Shown in pieces: positions 1 through 10,279 of a stretch of DNA of 64,000 nt. The notes under the pieces were generated by a model that searched no databases, was not told where the DNA came from, and saw nothing but the letters and a program-made list of their open reading frames with translations. Source of the stretch: Strongylocentrotus droebachiensis (Eukaryota; Echinodermata; Echinoidea; Camarodonta; Strongylocentrotidae). The stretch spans positions 310,001 through 374,000 of the forward strand of contig JAVYIG010000867.1 in NCBI GenBank assembly GCA_035222895.1, read 5' to 3'. Position 1 is the first letter of the stretch; each line of letters opens with the position of its first letter. A program made the translations under genes and the position numbers.

Positions 1-39
1 TAGAACACCTTGCCTCAGATCCAGGTTGACTGTGTGGAT
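1..39 (-). CDS. NLR gene, LRR exon E10 (partial, runs off the window)
   Basis: On the minus strand an acceptor (CTATCCCAACAG) is followed by 13 open codons reading IHTVNLDLRQGVL, the same opening as the LRR exons at 1578 and 55409 (IQTVNL). It starts in phase 0, as the other LRR exons do, so it should be the next leucine-rich repeat cassette of the receptor gene that begins at 25.3 kb. The exon continues beyond base 1. Such repeats form the ligand-sensing arm of NLR proteins. The function of this copy is inferred by homology to its neighbours; only a fragment is visible. Confidence 0.7.
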   Translation of the reverse strand, partial: MHTVNLDLRQGVL

Positions 40-179
40 CTGTTGGGATAGAAAATCAATTAGCATCAGTCATGTACATGTAGCATAGTAATATCACATG
101 TGTGTATCATTGATAATGAAATCAACAGAATTATGTTGCGAATTTCATATTCTAGTTTAATTATCACAGTAAAAAGTAT

Positions 180-1270
180 CTGGGGGATTCTAAACACTTT
201 CAAGATCATATGATCTCATGATATCCCACCGTCATGACCTCTTAAAACCGAAATCTAATTAGTTCATCCTTGTAAGCCCATACATACTTTGTTCAAGTTT
301 AGCTTGAATTGCTTGAATTGTTTCCAAGTTACGGCGGTAATGAAATATTTAAACACTTTTATGAGCCTGTGACCTGTAACATTTAACCTCTTTTATCCAA
401 AATCAATGATTTTTAAGTTACCACTGACACAAGAAATTTTCTAGCATTTTAAGGGTTAAAAGAAAAAGATTCATGACTTTCTATCTGTTTCTTAGCTTTC
501 ACCTTTGCCCTCTTACAGTCGTAATATAATCACTTCATCTTAATCTGCTCATTCATACTTCATCCAAGTTTGGTTTGTTTTGCTTGAATTGTTTCCAAGT
601 TACGGCGGTAATGAAATATTTAAACACTTTTATGAGCCTGTGACCTGTAACATTTAACCTCTTTTATCCAAAATCAGTTCAGTTTATCCTTGCATGCTCA
701 TACATACTGCATTACATGTTTGGTTAAAATCTGTATAATGGTTCTCAAGGTATTGCAATGACGAAAAGATGGACTCACGGACAAGCCAACAAGCATGTAA
801 TGCCTCCATGCATCATCACCACCTTTTGTGGCGGAGGCATCGAAACAAAAGAGGCATGTTACCTCAGGTTTCTATTTGTTCTATTTCGTTTTTACTAACA
901 CTATTCATTAATGTTAGGTTGCCAACAAAAAATCATGTCACTCATTCTCTCTCTCCGTCTTACCATATACTCTCAGAGTCTCCAAACTATATCTCACGCC
1001 ACATGATGAAAACACCGATTCGAAAATTGAAAAAAGGATAGGATTATTTGCGGAATTCAAATTTGCATGTTCACAATATTTAATTCATGAAGTATGCTAA
1101 GTTCTCATACTTATGTAATTTCATATATAATTCTATATTACATGAAGAATAGTTACTCAATAATTTTTTTATTATTGATTCATAACACTAAATGTTTCTT
1201 CTTCTTTATGTCATGCCCAATTTCATCCTTGTTGTTGTTTAATCTATAAATGGACCAGTCTGGCTTTCAA
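180..1270. repeat. Intronic dispersed repeat block with a perfect 96-bp direct repeat
   Basis: This lies in the intron between LRR exons E9 and E10. Degenerate units of about 270 bp contain 'gacctcttaaaaccgaaat...agttcatcc' and 'gcttgaattgtttccaagtt'. Positions 310-405 and 581-676 are identical over 96 bases. A related block sits at 53.5-53.9 kb, next to the paralogous LRR exon of the second gene. From about 917 to 1270 the sequence matches 54720-55090. No coding potential beyond chance is seen; the 90-codon plus-strand frame at 769 is not conserved in the paralogous block. Confidence 0.7.
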
Positions 1271-1383
1271 AACTCCTACACAAAATCCTTAACTTTGCTA
1301 GTTATACTACTTTGTGAAAATTGATGAAGTGCTATTTCATCCATGCATGTTTCTACTGCCTGATTACTGACTTTTATTATTAC

Positions 1384-1578
1384 CTTTGAGGATGCAGCCA
1401 AGGAAACTAGTTCAGTGAAGAAAACATCAGGTAAACTTTTATTCCAAATGATTGCTAAGTTTGTAAGGCAGGGTAGATAGCAGAGAAACTTGGCTAGCTG
1501 CTCGGATGCAGAACGACCTAGTAGTGATTTACCTAGCATTTCATACTTCCATCTCAAAGCCAGGTTGACTGTTTGGAT
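1384..1578 (-). CDS. NLR gene, LRR exon E9
   Basis: This 195-nt exon (65 codons, phase 0 to 0) lies between acceptor CTATCCCTACAG and donor AAG|GTAATA. It reads IQTVNLALRW... with the leucine-rich pattern AKFLCYLPCLTNLAI and the ending FFTELVSLAASSK. Its closest relative in the window is the exon at 55224-55409 in the second NLR gene; both exon and flanking introns are alike, so this is a duplicated exon cassette. LRRs of this kind make up the C-terminal sensing region of NACHT-LRR proteins. Phase 0 on both sides means cassettes can be added or lost without breaking the frame. Function is inferred from the upstream Death-NACHT exons. Confidence 0.8.
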
Positions 1579-1599
1579 CTGTAGGGATAGAAAATCGAT

Positions 1600-2270
1600 T
1601 AGCATCAGTCATGTACATGTACATGTAGCATAATATCACATGTGTGTATCATTGATAATGAAAGCACAATAATTATGGTTTGAATTTCCAGTACAATCTT
1701 CAGTTTCATGTTTTAATTTGTATATGTTTCACTTCATTTCCATACCTAGATTAGCTAAAGTGTTGTAGGCATCCCCAGATATCTTTTTAAGGGGGAAGGT
1801 TGTGGATTTGATAGAATTGAGATTTTACAAATGAATGGCATATGCATCGATCATGAAGCATACAATTGGGAAAATAGTGGAAACCATTATGATAACCTGT
1901 ACTCTCATATTAAGCATTTATTTAATCGCAGCAGAAGATCCAGAATTTTGAAGAGGGCGGGAAAAGATATCTGATGAGCAAGAAAGTAGGTGAGACAAAA
2001 TGGTCATTGGGGTAGTAGCATATTGTATGGGAGAAAATTAAGAACCTTTAATACGAAGCTACATGTACATGTAGAAATTCATCAATCACAATGGAGAAAG
2101 CAGGGATTTTACAAATTGCGTCATTATCAGTGTATCCTCAGGCACTGAAAATGCACCCAATTCGACTCAGATAATACTTCACCAGGATTACTAGCACATT
2201 ATGCCGTAGTTTTTTGTTTTTGGTGTTTTACCTGATCGCTGAAAATTGTTATGCCCATGGAAAATTATCC
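1600..2270. repeat. Intron block paralogous to 55430-56110
   Basis: Intron sequence upstream of exon E9, with long stretches shared with 55430-56110 (for example the 'acctagattagc...aaagt' and 'gcatcgatcatgaagcata' segments and 'cacccaattcgactcag'). It shows that the exon was copied together with its intron. A third, weaker copy of the 1990-2200 part is at about 59290-59470. No gene is seen. Confidence 0.75.
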
Positions 2271-2398
2271 AGAAAATTGATGCCATTCACATGCATTTGT
2301 ATTTCTAACCTAGAAGCTCAGTACAAAGAACAAGACAAAATATGATTACAATGTTTTCATTTCTCCTCAGTTTATTTTGTATTAATTCAAATTTTTAC

Positions 2399-2550
2399 CG
2401 GAGATGATCAAGAAGCAATCTCTTTGTTAAAATCATCATGAAAAGAAACACGATTCAATATTCAGGTATGTAAGATAATGCAGGAGACTGAGAAACTTCC
2501 CTAAACAGCAGGATGCTAATTTGTCATTTTGCAGGTTTAAATCGCAAAAC
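2399..2550 (-). pseudogene. Decayed LRR exon
   Basis: The minus strand still resembles exon E8 (4433-4603): CCLGKFLSLL, then TYLNIESC, then HDDFNKEIA. A frameshift before HDDF and a TGA after KEIA break it, although a donor-like CGG|TA end remains at 2399. It lies between exons E8 and E9 and marks an extra LRR cassette that has died. The segment 2280-2690 is missing from the paralogous block at 56.1 kb. Confidence 0.75.
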
Positions 2551-2587
2551 CAAAAATTTAAATGAATGACATACATAAATCATGAAA

Positions 2588-2610
2588 TGGCGGGGGGGGG
2601 GGGGGGGGGG
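2588..2610. repeat. Poly(G) tract
   Basis: An uninterrupted run of G of about 20 bases. Similar homopolymer G or C tracts recur through the window (about 3926, 4731-4775, 5051, 11730, 21393, 22095-22127, 37706, 56354, 58301, 60341) and are a compositional feature of this genome. Confidence 0.9.
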
Positions 2611-2796
2611 TGGAAACCCTTGTAATAGTTTGCACTGTCACATAATCACAGGAGATGATCCTGGATTCTCTAAAGAGGAGGGGGGAATCTGAACAAAAAA
2701 TCGAAACAAAAGTATGTGATCGTACCAAAAAATCGTTTAACACTATGAGAGCACATAACTTCGAGAATTTCTCAAAATTAACGTTTATTGTCTTTC

Positions 2797-3108
2797 AGAG
2801 GCATGATAATGGTACTAAACATCACCAAACATAGATAACAAATACCTTCATATGAGATACCGGTATTCCGATATTCACCAAGGTATGCATGTATATTTAA
2901 AGGTATTTTGCTGCTATAAATATTCAAATTAAAGCAATAGGAACATTTAGATCCAACAACGGGAGTGAATATAGCACTTTTTAGCAGGTGACTTTTTAAT
3001 CTATAATTTTCGAAATTTGAGCGGGTTCCCGAATTAAAGATATACCCAAAATTCCCAGCCTTAGCCTGTGGAAAAGTATCCAGAGAATTTCAGAAATTTA
3101 CATGTACA
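2797..3108. repeat. Intron block paralogous to 58858-59160
   Basis: Begins 'cagaggcatgataatggtac' and tracks the sequence at 58858 closely ('attccgatattcaccaagg', 'gcaataggaacat', 'gcgggttcccgaat'). It resumes after an insertion at about 3780-3900 (paralogous to 59160-59280). It forms part of the segmental duplication shared by the two NLR genes. No gene is seen. Confidence 0.8.
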
Positions 3109-3780
3109 CACAAACCTGTCTATAGCGACCGCCCAGGGGAAACACAAAAAATGGTCTTTGTAGAAAGGTTCCTTTAGTACAGCCCTTCTCAATGCCCAGA
3201 TGTGGCATTTTTAACACCATTTTATTTCAAAATATATCAATCATAATATCATATTGATGTGAAGAAATTAGTATAATTTATGGGTACAATTACACTGGAG
3301 GTGAATTTATATGTAGTTATTTTGGTGCAAGAAACACGGGAAATGTCAAAATTAAGTGAAAATCAAACAAAAAAACAAGATGTTTCCAGAGGTCGGCAAT
3401 GTTAAAATTGGTAGCACAGCGTAAGCTTATTGTTGTTTAGAGCTCAGGTTTAAAATGGTAAAAATGTATAAATTCCCCCTTTTTCCTATTTGTTTTTAAG
3501 CAGACATTTTGGGCTCAACTTCGACTGCGACTTTTTGATTTTGCTGAGTTTTTAATCCTAAAATATATTTTTTCTTTCTTTATTTTTTTTAATACTTTTT
3601 TTCCCTTTTTTTTTTTTTGCAACAGTCATGCGCCACTCCGACTGACCGCGCGCGCCGGCAGTTGAGAAGGCCTGCTTTAGTACATGTTTCAATGAGAAAC
3701 CATTTTCAAGAGAAACAAAAAATGTGGTTGTTGTAGACAGGTCTTTTTAGACAGGCGGTCACTAAAGCAGATTTGACTGT
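3109..3780. mobile_element. TIR-like insertion in the NLR intron
   Basis: This stretch is absent from the paralogous intron near 59165, so it behaves as an insertion. The left end (ACCTGTCTATAGCGACCGCC) and the reverse complement of the right end (ATCTGCTTTAGTGACCGCC) are similar, which suggests imperfect terminal inverted repeats of about 20 bp. The interior is AT-rich with no transposase frame, fitting a non-autonomous element. Superfamily is not assigned and no clear target duplication could be read. Confidence 0.55.
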
Positions 3781-4432
3781 ATAATTACTTCTTACCTGAA
3801 ATCTCAGTTACAAAGAAATAGAATAATATGTTTACCAAATAATTAACATCTACCTCAGATTTGCATTGCATTTGTCATTTAATTTAGGAAGAAATACAAA
3901 TTTAGGAAGTAACAGTGCTGTTGCCCCCCCCCCCCCCCTCCATGCTCATCTGACCGTAATTTAATGCCGAAATTTGTAAGGAAAATGGACTAATTATTTT
4001 TTGGATTGTTTTTAATTTCCATATAAAATGTATGTAAATATAAACCCACATAATAAATACAGCGAAATATAAAAATCGGATATTCAAAATACGGCTGGAT
4101 TGTTCTATTCTGGAAACAGAGTAACTTCTCCACACATCAGATTGCTGATTTGTAATCCTGTATATCAAGAGGCCTGGGAGACTGTCATCTTTCAATCTTT
4201 TGGTAGAGATATAATTATTTCAAGTGTTCAACTTTCAATGTGTGGAATCTGTAGAAATACAATCATATTCGTTGTACACCGGCAAGTTATGCAGACGGAA
4301 ATGTGGATAAAAGATGGTGGAAACCCTTCAGTCTGTAAACTGAGTGGCACCTCGTACACTTCTCCAAACAGACACACACAAATATTATGCATCTTTTGTT
4401 TTTCTTTAAGTTATTTATTTATTTTTTTTTAC

Positions 4433-4603
4433 CTGAGATAAAGAAGCTTGATCAGCAATCTCTTTGTAGAAATCATCATGAAGGGAACATGAGTCAATCT
4501 TCAGGTCTGTCAGATGAGGCAGGAGACTGAGAAACCTCCCCAGACAGTAGGATGATGATTGGTCGTCATGTAGAAGCAAGGAGGTAATGATAAACTTCTG
4601 AAT
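4433..4603 (-). CDS. NLR gene, LRR exon E8
   Basis: This 171-nt exon (57 codons, phase 0 to 0) lies between acceptor TTTCCACAG and donor CTCAG|GTAAAA. It reads IQKFIITSLLL... through GRFLSLLPHLTDLKIDSC to HDDFYKEIADQASLSQ, a leucine-rich repeat with the same ending type as E9. It is a C-terminal sensing repeat of the receptor encoded from 25.3 kb. Its length equals that of E7 (171 nt). A dead copy lies downstream at 2399-2550. The domain name comes from the spacing of leucines and the context, not a profile search. Confidence 0.8.
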
Positions 4604-5905
4604 CTGTGGAAATTTAAATGAATGGCATACATAAATCATGAAGCATGAAATGGGGAAAAAGTGGAAACCCTTATTGAAGTCTGTACTCTCATATTAAGCA
4701 TTCACATGATCACAGCAGAGGAGGAGGGCGGTGGGGGGGGGGGGGGGGGGGGGCGGTGGGGGGGGGGGGGGGGGTCAGTAAAAAGAAGTTTGATAAGGAA
4801 AATTATTCTTTTGTTGATTAGTTTTATTTTCCATACAACATGTATGTAAACCCCCATAATGAACACAGATAAATATAAAAATCGGCTAATAAAAAAATAC
4901 GTCTAGATTGCTCTATTCTGGAAACAGAGTAGCTTCTCCACACAGCACAGTGGCGTAGGCAGGAGTTTTTCAAGGGGGTGTTTTAAAATTTGAAAATATC
5001 GCGCCAAAAATTACGCAACGACTCAGCCAGCCCCTGAATAAGCTGGGGTGCGGGGGGGGGGGGGTGTAAGAGCACATTTTTGGGGGGTCCTAAAAATTTC
5101 GTAATGACTCAGCCAGCCGCTGAATAAAAAACAAAAATTGAGGGTTTTTTTTCCTCCAAAACACAAACATAAATCAAATTGAACCGAACCCATATGTAAA
5201 ATAAATGTCATTGATGATGGTGATCGCTGTACTTGTAGATTTAGAACCAGTTAATGTATGTATGTCTGTGTATAGACATGCACCCCCCCCCCTTCATACA
5301 CACAAAAAACATGGCCCTTTGATTACTATATACTTTTCTGGAAAAATTAATGTCGTGATAAATACAACGTTTATAAAGAGTTGATATCAATCACAACTTA
5401 TTTGCGATTGATATAAATCGCAAGTATGTACATACGAGATAGGAGACTGCAAACTTGCGATTGATAGGAGAAATTGCGATTGATTTGGATTCGGCCCAGG
5501 TCTTTACACTAGTAGTCAGAATCTGTCATTTTTCTCTCCCTTTTTACAATTTAAAAAATACAGAAACCAGCATTAAAGAACGCTAGAGAATCGTCAGAGA
5601 ACAATGACTAAAAAGGAAGAATGTCTAGGATTATCCAAATAAATTGAAAAGGCTTTCTTCTCTATCACCTATACATAACAAAATTAATATTTCTGTTAAA
5701 GGAAATCTAATTTATAAGAGAGCACAGAGAAATTGATAAAAGAGATAAATTGAGAGAACAGAATAAAATGGGAGAAGAAAGTAGGCAAAAAAAGGAAATA
5801 GTATCGATAAGGAAGAGATGAAAACTGAGAAGGAGAAAGAGAGAGAAGGGGGAAGGCCAGGGGTGGGGTGAAAATGTAAGAAATCTGATTCGCTGCTTCA
5901 CTAAC
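4604..5905. other. Intron between E7 and E8; no gene seen
   Basis: AT-rich intron with a G-rich simple repeat at 4722-4776 and a further G tract at 5051-5064. A low-complexity purine stretch (5700-5870) precedes exon E7 on the plus strand. The short open frames here are not supported by splice signals or conservation. Confidence 0.6.
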
Positions 5906-6076
5906 CTTTGAATCCACCTTTCGGCCATGAAGGTCTGGAAAACATTCTTCACCTGCAATATTTACGCCTTCCTCAAACAATTCCAAGTAGTCGACACACG
6001 TTCGATGGCAAAGTGCATCTATTATATCCATTGTTAATGGTCCAAAACTCGGGCCAAAACATAACATCCTTTGTGC
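5906..6076 (-). CDS. NLR gene, exon E7
   Basis: A strong polypyrimidine acceptor (CTCTTCTTTTTAACAG) opens a 171-nt exon of 57 codons, phase 0 to 0, ending at donor AAAG|GTTAGT. It reads AQRMLCFGPSFGPLTMDIID..., then VDYLELFEEGVNIAGEE and HGRKVDSK. The pattern resembles a divergent leucine-rich repeat segment joining the receptor-specific region (E5/E6) to the clear LRRs. It joins E6 and E8 in frame. I do not recognise it as a separate domain. Confidence 0.7.
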
Positions 6077-6650
6077 CTGTTAAAAAGAAGAGATTCTGGT
6101 TTATTATTTGTTTAACCCCTGAAGGGCATACTATTGCATCTCCCGCACAGCGAGCACGAAGAACGAGGTATTAGCAATATTCTGGAAATATGCCCAAATA
6201 CAACCGAGCATGTTGGTAATAGAAGTATAGGGCAAAGTTTAATAGGGTTTCCATAAGACGCTAATCATACAGTCTATATTTAAATTTCCAATTAATTTGG
6301 ATTATGACAATGAAAGGTTTCTGACAATTTTATATATGCTTTTATTTTTGTATTTAGAATCGGACATGAATGATACTTGATATTTGATACGTGTAAACTT
6401 GATGTCCTTCCATTTTCAATGTACAAGAAATAATACATTTTAATTTTCATTTCATACATGTATTGTTCAGAAACATATGTGCAATTATTATATGTAGGGG
6501 ACATGTGTGGTATTTTTTTAATACAGAGCGAATGAGAGAGGACCTTGCAAAAAGCTTCATAGCATCATCAGTACGTGTTTGATTGATATATATACATCTC
6601 AAAATAACCAATACTTCTATCATTTTTCCTTCATATTTGGCATTAACATT

Positions 6651-8001
6651 GAATTGAATTGAATTGAATTGATATCTTTATTTATACACGGTTAAAAAAG
6701 CCCAAACAGTTACAAGACTGATTTCCATTGGGGCCGTGTGACACAATGTAAAAGAACACTTAAAAGTGAATTAGAATAACAAGCACAGCAGATAAAACTA
6801 TAATATTTAATCATTTTCGGATAAAATGAAATGAAACTATATTACATCATATGGAAATTTAAAAATACCCGAGCAGATGCATACACAACAATATAAATTC
6901 AAACAACACAAAAATGGATACATCAAAAATAAAAAGGAAACATTCGAAAGTTCATAGTCATATTTGAGCATAGTATATTGTATATTATTATAAATTGGTT
7001 ATTCTTTTAAGACCTGTTGTAAAACTGTACTTGGTTTGTGCAGCTTGCACTTCGTATGGTAGTGAGTTCCATAGGCAAGCGCCTCTGTACACAAATGTGC
7101 GTTTGGTACTATCAGTTTTAGGCTGGATTGTCTTAATACATAGATTGCCACTTCTCGTATTATGTGGTCTTTCTCTGAACGAAAATTTATCAATTAAATA
7201 AGAAGGGGCTTTTTTATTAAGTATTTTGAAAGTCATTAAAGCGATATTTTCCTTCCTTTTCTGTTCAAGCGTATCCCATCCAAGTTTATTAAGGTTGTAG
7301 CTTCCCGATGAATCCCAAGGGGTATCATTTATTATTCGAGCTGCCCGATTTTGAAGTTTCTGGAGATCATTTTGAAGGCACTTTCCACAGTTTCCCCATA
7401 TTACATCACAATAGGAGAGGTGGGATAAAATCAATGCATTATATACTAATTTCAATGTATCTTTACCAACAATATTACGTATTGATTTTAACATATACAA
7501 TCCACTACTACATTTCTTTTGTACAGATTTAACATGGTCTGTCCATGATAAAGTTTCATCCACAATCACTCCCAAATGCTTGCATGTAGTAACTCTTTTC
7601 AGAGGGGTTCCATCTATGTTAATATTCAAATTTGTATTACGTGCTAGTTTAAGACGATTTTTTGTTCCTAGTACAATGTATTCTGTTTTATTTATATTTA
7701 AACTTAACTTATTGACATCAAGCCATTTTTTCACATTTACTAAATCTTCGTTTACTTTGTTTTCCAGTTCAGAAAAGTCATTACTAGCATAATATAAAAT
7801 AGTGTCATCAGCATACATATTTATTTTACAATTTTTTAGTACTAAGGGTAAATCGTTGATGTGCATAATAAAGAGAAGAGGTCCAAGGATGGACCCTTGT
7901 GGAATTCCAGATTGAATAGGTAAAAACTCAGATGATATACCATGGACTGTGGTTTTTGGGTATCTCTCATACAGATAACTTGTAAACCAATTAAGTGGCA
8001 T
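6651..8001 (-). mobile_element. 5'-truncated CR1/Jockey-like LINE in the E6-E7 intron
   Basis: The minus strand encodes 337 open codons (8001-6988) of a non-LTR reverse transcriptase: SGIPQGSILGPLLF, the catalytic MYADDTILYY box, then a thumb-like region (SYCDVIWGNC, RAARIIND) and the usual C-terminal LWNSLP motif. The 5' part (endonuclease and first RT motifs) is absent. Downstream is a 3'UTR ending in a short pentanucleotide array (AATTC type, 6651-6671), a typical LINE 3' end. The single long open frame means a fairly young insertion. It probably cannot move itself. Confidence 0.9.
6988..8001 (-). CDS. Reverse transcriptase fragment (non-LTR retrotransposon)
   Basis: 337 residues covering RT motifs from SGIPQGSILGP onwards. 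The active site is YADD at about residues 63-66. An in-frame TAG lies just before the first ATG, so this ATG only marks the truncated 5' end and was not the element's real start. Known role of the family: target-primed reverse transcription of the element's RNA in the nucleus. It is nested in the intron on the same strand as the host NLR gene. Confidence 0.88.
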   Translation of the reverse strand: MPLNWFTSYLYERYPKTTVHGISSEFLPIQSGIPQGSILGPLLFIMHINDLPLVLKNCKINMYADDTILYYASNDFSELENKVNEDLVNVKKWLDVNKLSLNINKTEYIVLGTKNRLKLARNTNLNINIDGTPLKRVTTCKHLGVIVDETLSWTDHVKSVQKKCSSGLYMLKSIRNIVGKDTLKLVYNALILSHLSYCDVIWGNCGKCLQNDLQKLQNRAARIINDTPWDSSGSYNLNKLGWDTLEQKRKENIALMTFKILNKKAPSYLIDKFSFRERPHNTRSGNLCIKTIQPKTDSTKRTFVYRGACLWNSLPYEVQAAQTKYSFTTGLKRITNL

Positions 8002-8088
8002 TAACTAACTTCTTCCTCTCAATTTGCTGCATTTATTAAAACCAACTGAATATCAGTGTGAACTTCCCGTAAGTATCATAATTTTCAC

Positions 8089-8212
8089 TTTTAAAACTTC
8101 TTTAGGGCCAACATAGTCGATATTTACCGTGTCATGTTGAAGTGTTATTTTCATGCTGTTCTCAGTAGTTATTTGTTCAGCCAGGGGGTCCAATTCGCCA
8201 TCGGTAAAACAC
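8089..8212 (-). CDS. NLR gene, exon E6
   Basis: Acceptor TTTAGTATCATCAG at 8213 opens a 124-nt exon in phase 2, matching the phase-2 end of E5. The join reads ...LKSIRCFTDGELDPLAEQ and continues TTENSMKITLQHDTVNIDYV to GPKEVLK. A phase-0 donor (AAA|GTGAAA) at 8089 is weak but joins E7 in frame. If it is not used, the frame runs to a TGA at 8053, which would give a receptor without the LRRs. I do not recognise this segment as a named domain. Its place between NACHT and LRR is the receptor's middle region. Confidence 0.7.
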
Positions 8213-8285
8213 CTGATGATACTAAACAAAATATGTGTCCATGGAAGGTACATATTTAAACATTTGAATCACTGACTTGTTGTAG

Positions 8286-8610
8286 GAATTAAAGGTACTA
8301 TGTCCCATTTGCAGGCCAACAAAAAGGTTAAATTCCAAAGGCATTTGATAGATTATACTAATTTAGAACTTCCCTTAAAACGAAATGGCTTGAAAATGTC
8401 TTTTTGTGGGAAAATAACGACTGTTATTTGTCAAATCGAATTTAGTGATCGCGGTCATTTAATTAAATAGTCTGATTTTCAGACCCTTGTAACGAATGGT
8501 TGTACGTTTTCAGCTGCGCAAAGATTCAATCAGTTGAATGTTGGCCATTACAGGAAGTGAGTTATTGATGTAGACAAAATTGTCATGTACCCTTTACAGC
8601 TCATTGTATG
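8286..8610. repeat. Possible short inverted-repeat element
   Basis: The left end (TTAAAGGTACTATGTCCC, from 8290) and the reverse complement of the right end (GTAAAGGGTACATGACA, near 8600) are loosely alike, as in small 'AAAGGTAC' type MITEs. The match is weak, so this is tentative. 8700-8880 holds AT-rich and (ATT)n simple sequence. Confidence 0.3.
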
Positions 8611-8927
8611 TATGTTATTATCAAAGAACAAACAAAACAGTGAGTCATTGGCATACCGATAATTTGTATTGCTGTTAAATTGAAACCATTTAATTTATTT
8701 TTGAAATTTGTCAATACATATATTTTGTTGATTTACTAATTCAATATTGATTGATTTATTTATTCATCTATTTCTTAATTTGTATTACCGGTAGTATCAT
8801 TTTTATCATTATTATCATTAATGTTATTATTATAATTTTATCATCACTGTTATTATTATTATTATTATTATTATCACCATTACTTCCATTGGAAATATTT
8901 TTGCAAACATGGCCCTGATAAACTTAC

Positions 8928-9361
8928 CTTATTGATTTTAAATGCAGGTGGGTCTTTAGATTATGTAGTATTGCTTCACTGCGTATGTTGCCCATTACTA
9001 GCTCTCGGAAGGTCAGACAGGTGAGTTGTGGGAATGAACTAGAGAAAAGTTGTCCTAGTAAAGCAGGTTCTCCAATGACAGGAACTAATTTTCTCCATTT
9101 CACTTCTTCTTCTTCTTCTTCGTCTTCTTCTTCTTCTTCTTCTTCTTCTTCATCATGCTCAATAGACAGCAGTGCTAGGTTGGAATGTGCTAACCGTTCA
9201 ATATCTCCCGGTGAGACAGTATGAAAAGGAGCAAAAGTCAATTGTGTCAGGCTCGGGAATAGCTCTCCAACAGTGACATTCATGTCAACATTATTAAACC
9301 TCTGTAGACCATTTAGGAATTGATGATCTACAACCAGCTCTTTAATTGAGGATATATTTCC
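8928..9361 (-). CDS. NLR gene, exon E5 with acidic run
   Basis: The acceptor TTTCGCACACAG opens 434 nt in phase 0, ending at a strong donor (ATAAG|GTAAGT) in phase 2. It reads GNISSIKELVVDHQFLNGLQ, then LFPSLTQLTFAPFHTVSPGD, then an acidic run of about 24 residues of almost pure Glu, then SSFPQLTCLTFRELVMGNIR and LKTHLHLKSIR. Two 'FP.LT.LTF' segments suggest irregular LRR-like turns. The Glu run is encoded by a (GAA)n microsatellite (9105-9154 on the plus strand), so its length is probably polymorphic. It continues the receptor after the NACHT exon; the exact junction with E4 is not resolved. Confidence 0.8.
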
Positions 9362-9460
9362 CTGTGTGCGAAATGAAAATGAAGTGTAGTATTATCAATA
9401 AATCTGTTCATATAATATTAGACTTTATATACCTCTCTGTAGTATGTTGAATAAATCTAG

Positions 9461-9720
9461 TAATTTGATTGGAGTCGTGATTTTAGCCATGCCCGCAAAG
9501 AAACTAACTATTGCTCGTTGCCCCGGTTAAGGGCAATATTTAATGACAAAGATGCCTGTTGCCCCGGGTAATGGGCATTTTGCTGAGATCAAATCGCCAT
9601 TGGTTTACGTGTAAAAAGTTTCTTTGTGCGAGCGCAGATACCAAATAGTGTGTGTGTGATTCCGAATGATCATAACATTCAGGCAACTTACCATCGAAGA
9701 TTAACAGTCAGTGTCTCAGA
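9461..9720 (+). repeat. Third copy of a dispersed element (see 13942-14837)
   Basis: Shares the order of short blocks with 13955-14190: 'gattggagtcgtgattttagccatgcccg', a 'ttaccgggaaa'-like core, 'cattggtttacgtgt' and 'gcgagcgc.gataccaaa...tgtgtgtg'. It is diverged and has no open frame of note. It supports a moderately abundant DNA transposon family in this locus. Confidence 0.5.
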
Positions 9721-10194
9721 TTTTCTGTGATGTTTTAACCAATCTTTACTCAAGAAAAGGATAAGGTAATATTTCTTTGTAGATTTGTTTGTGAATTTGG
9801 TATACATATTTAAACAAAAATATATGGACTGCTTTAATATTTAAGGCATATAGCTGTTTCTATACTGGCTATCGGGGACGTTACACCCTGCTCTGACCCC
9901 TCGGCGCGCCACGAAGTGGAGAGGGGGGAGGGGTGGGCTGTAGGAGCCACAGATTACCGACAAAACTAGCCACCAATATTATTACCGACAAATACATTAA
10001 TGCTAATTTACCAATGTCTACCAATTTAACCCTATAAGCCCAGGGCCGAGGGGGTAATTTTCCTACAAACTATCTATACCTGCGCATGCGCACAAGCTCA
10101 TTTTCCTTGACCTCATAAATAAAAGTTTATTTCGTCAAGACTAGTCAGCATCGGAGCTATACAAAAAAATATGCAACCATAAATTGCAACTATT

Positions 10195-10275
10195 CAGCGT
10201 GGCGTGATCAGTAAGAGCGCTGCGCTTGTACACAAATCTCCCGGGTTTGAAGCTCGATGGGGCGGTTTTTTAACC
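10195..10275 (+). repeat. tRNA-like sequence (SINE head or tRNA pseudogene)
   Basis: GTGGCGTGATCAGTAAGAGC resembles a pol III box A region and GGGTTTGAAGCTC resembles box B, about 45 bases apart and followed by a T run. The acceptor stem does not close, so it is not an intact tRNA. A tRNA-derived SINE head or pseudogene is the best reading. Confidence 0.45.
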
Positions 10276-10279
10276 CCTT

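Noticed and set aside
8053-8088. E6 as the terminal exon of the NLR gene (stop at 8053)
   Set aside because: Possible as an isoform, but downstream phase-0 exons E7-E10 with good splice sites argue that the gene continues; the residues after 8089 show no domain pattern.
10195-10275. Functional tRNA gene
   Set aside because: Box A- and B-like elements are present but the acceptor stem does not pair and no proper anticodon arm can be drawn.
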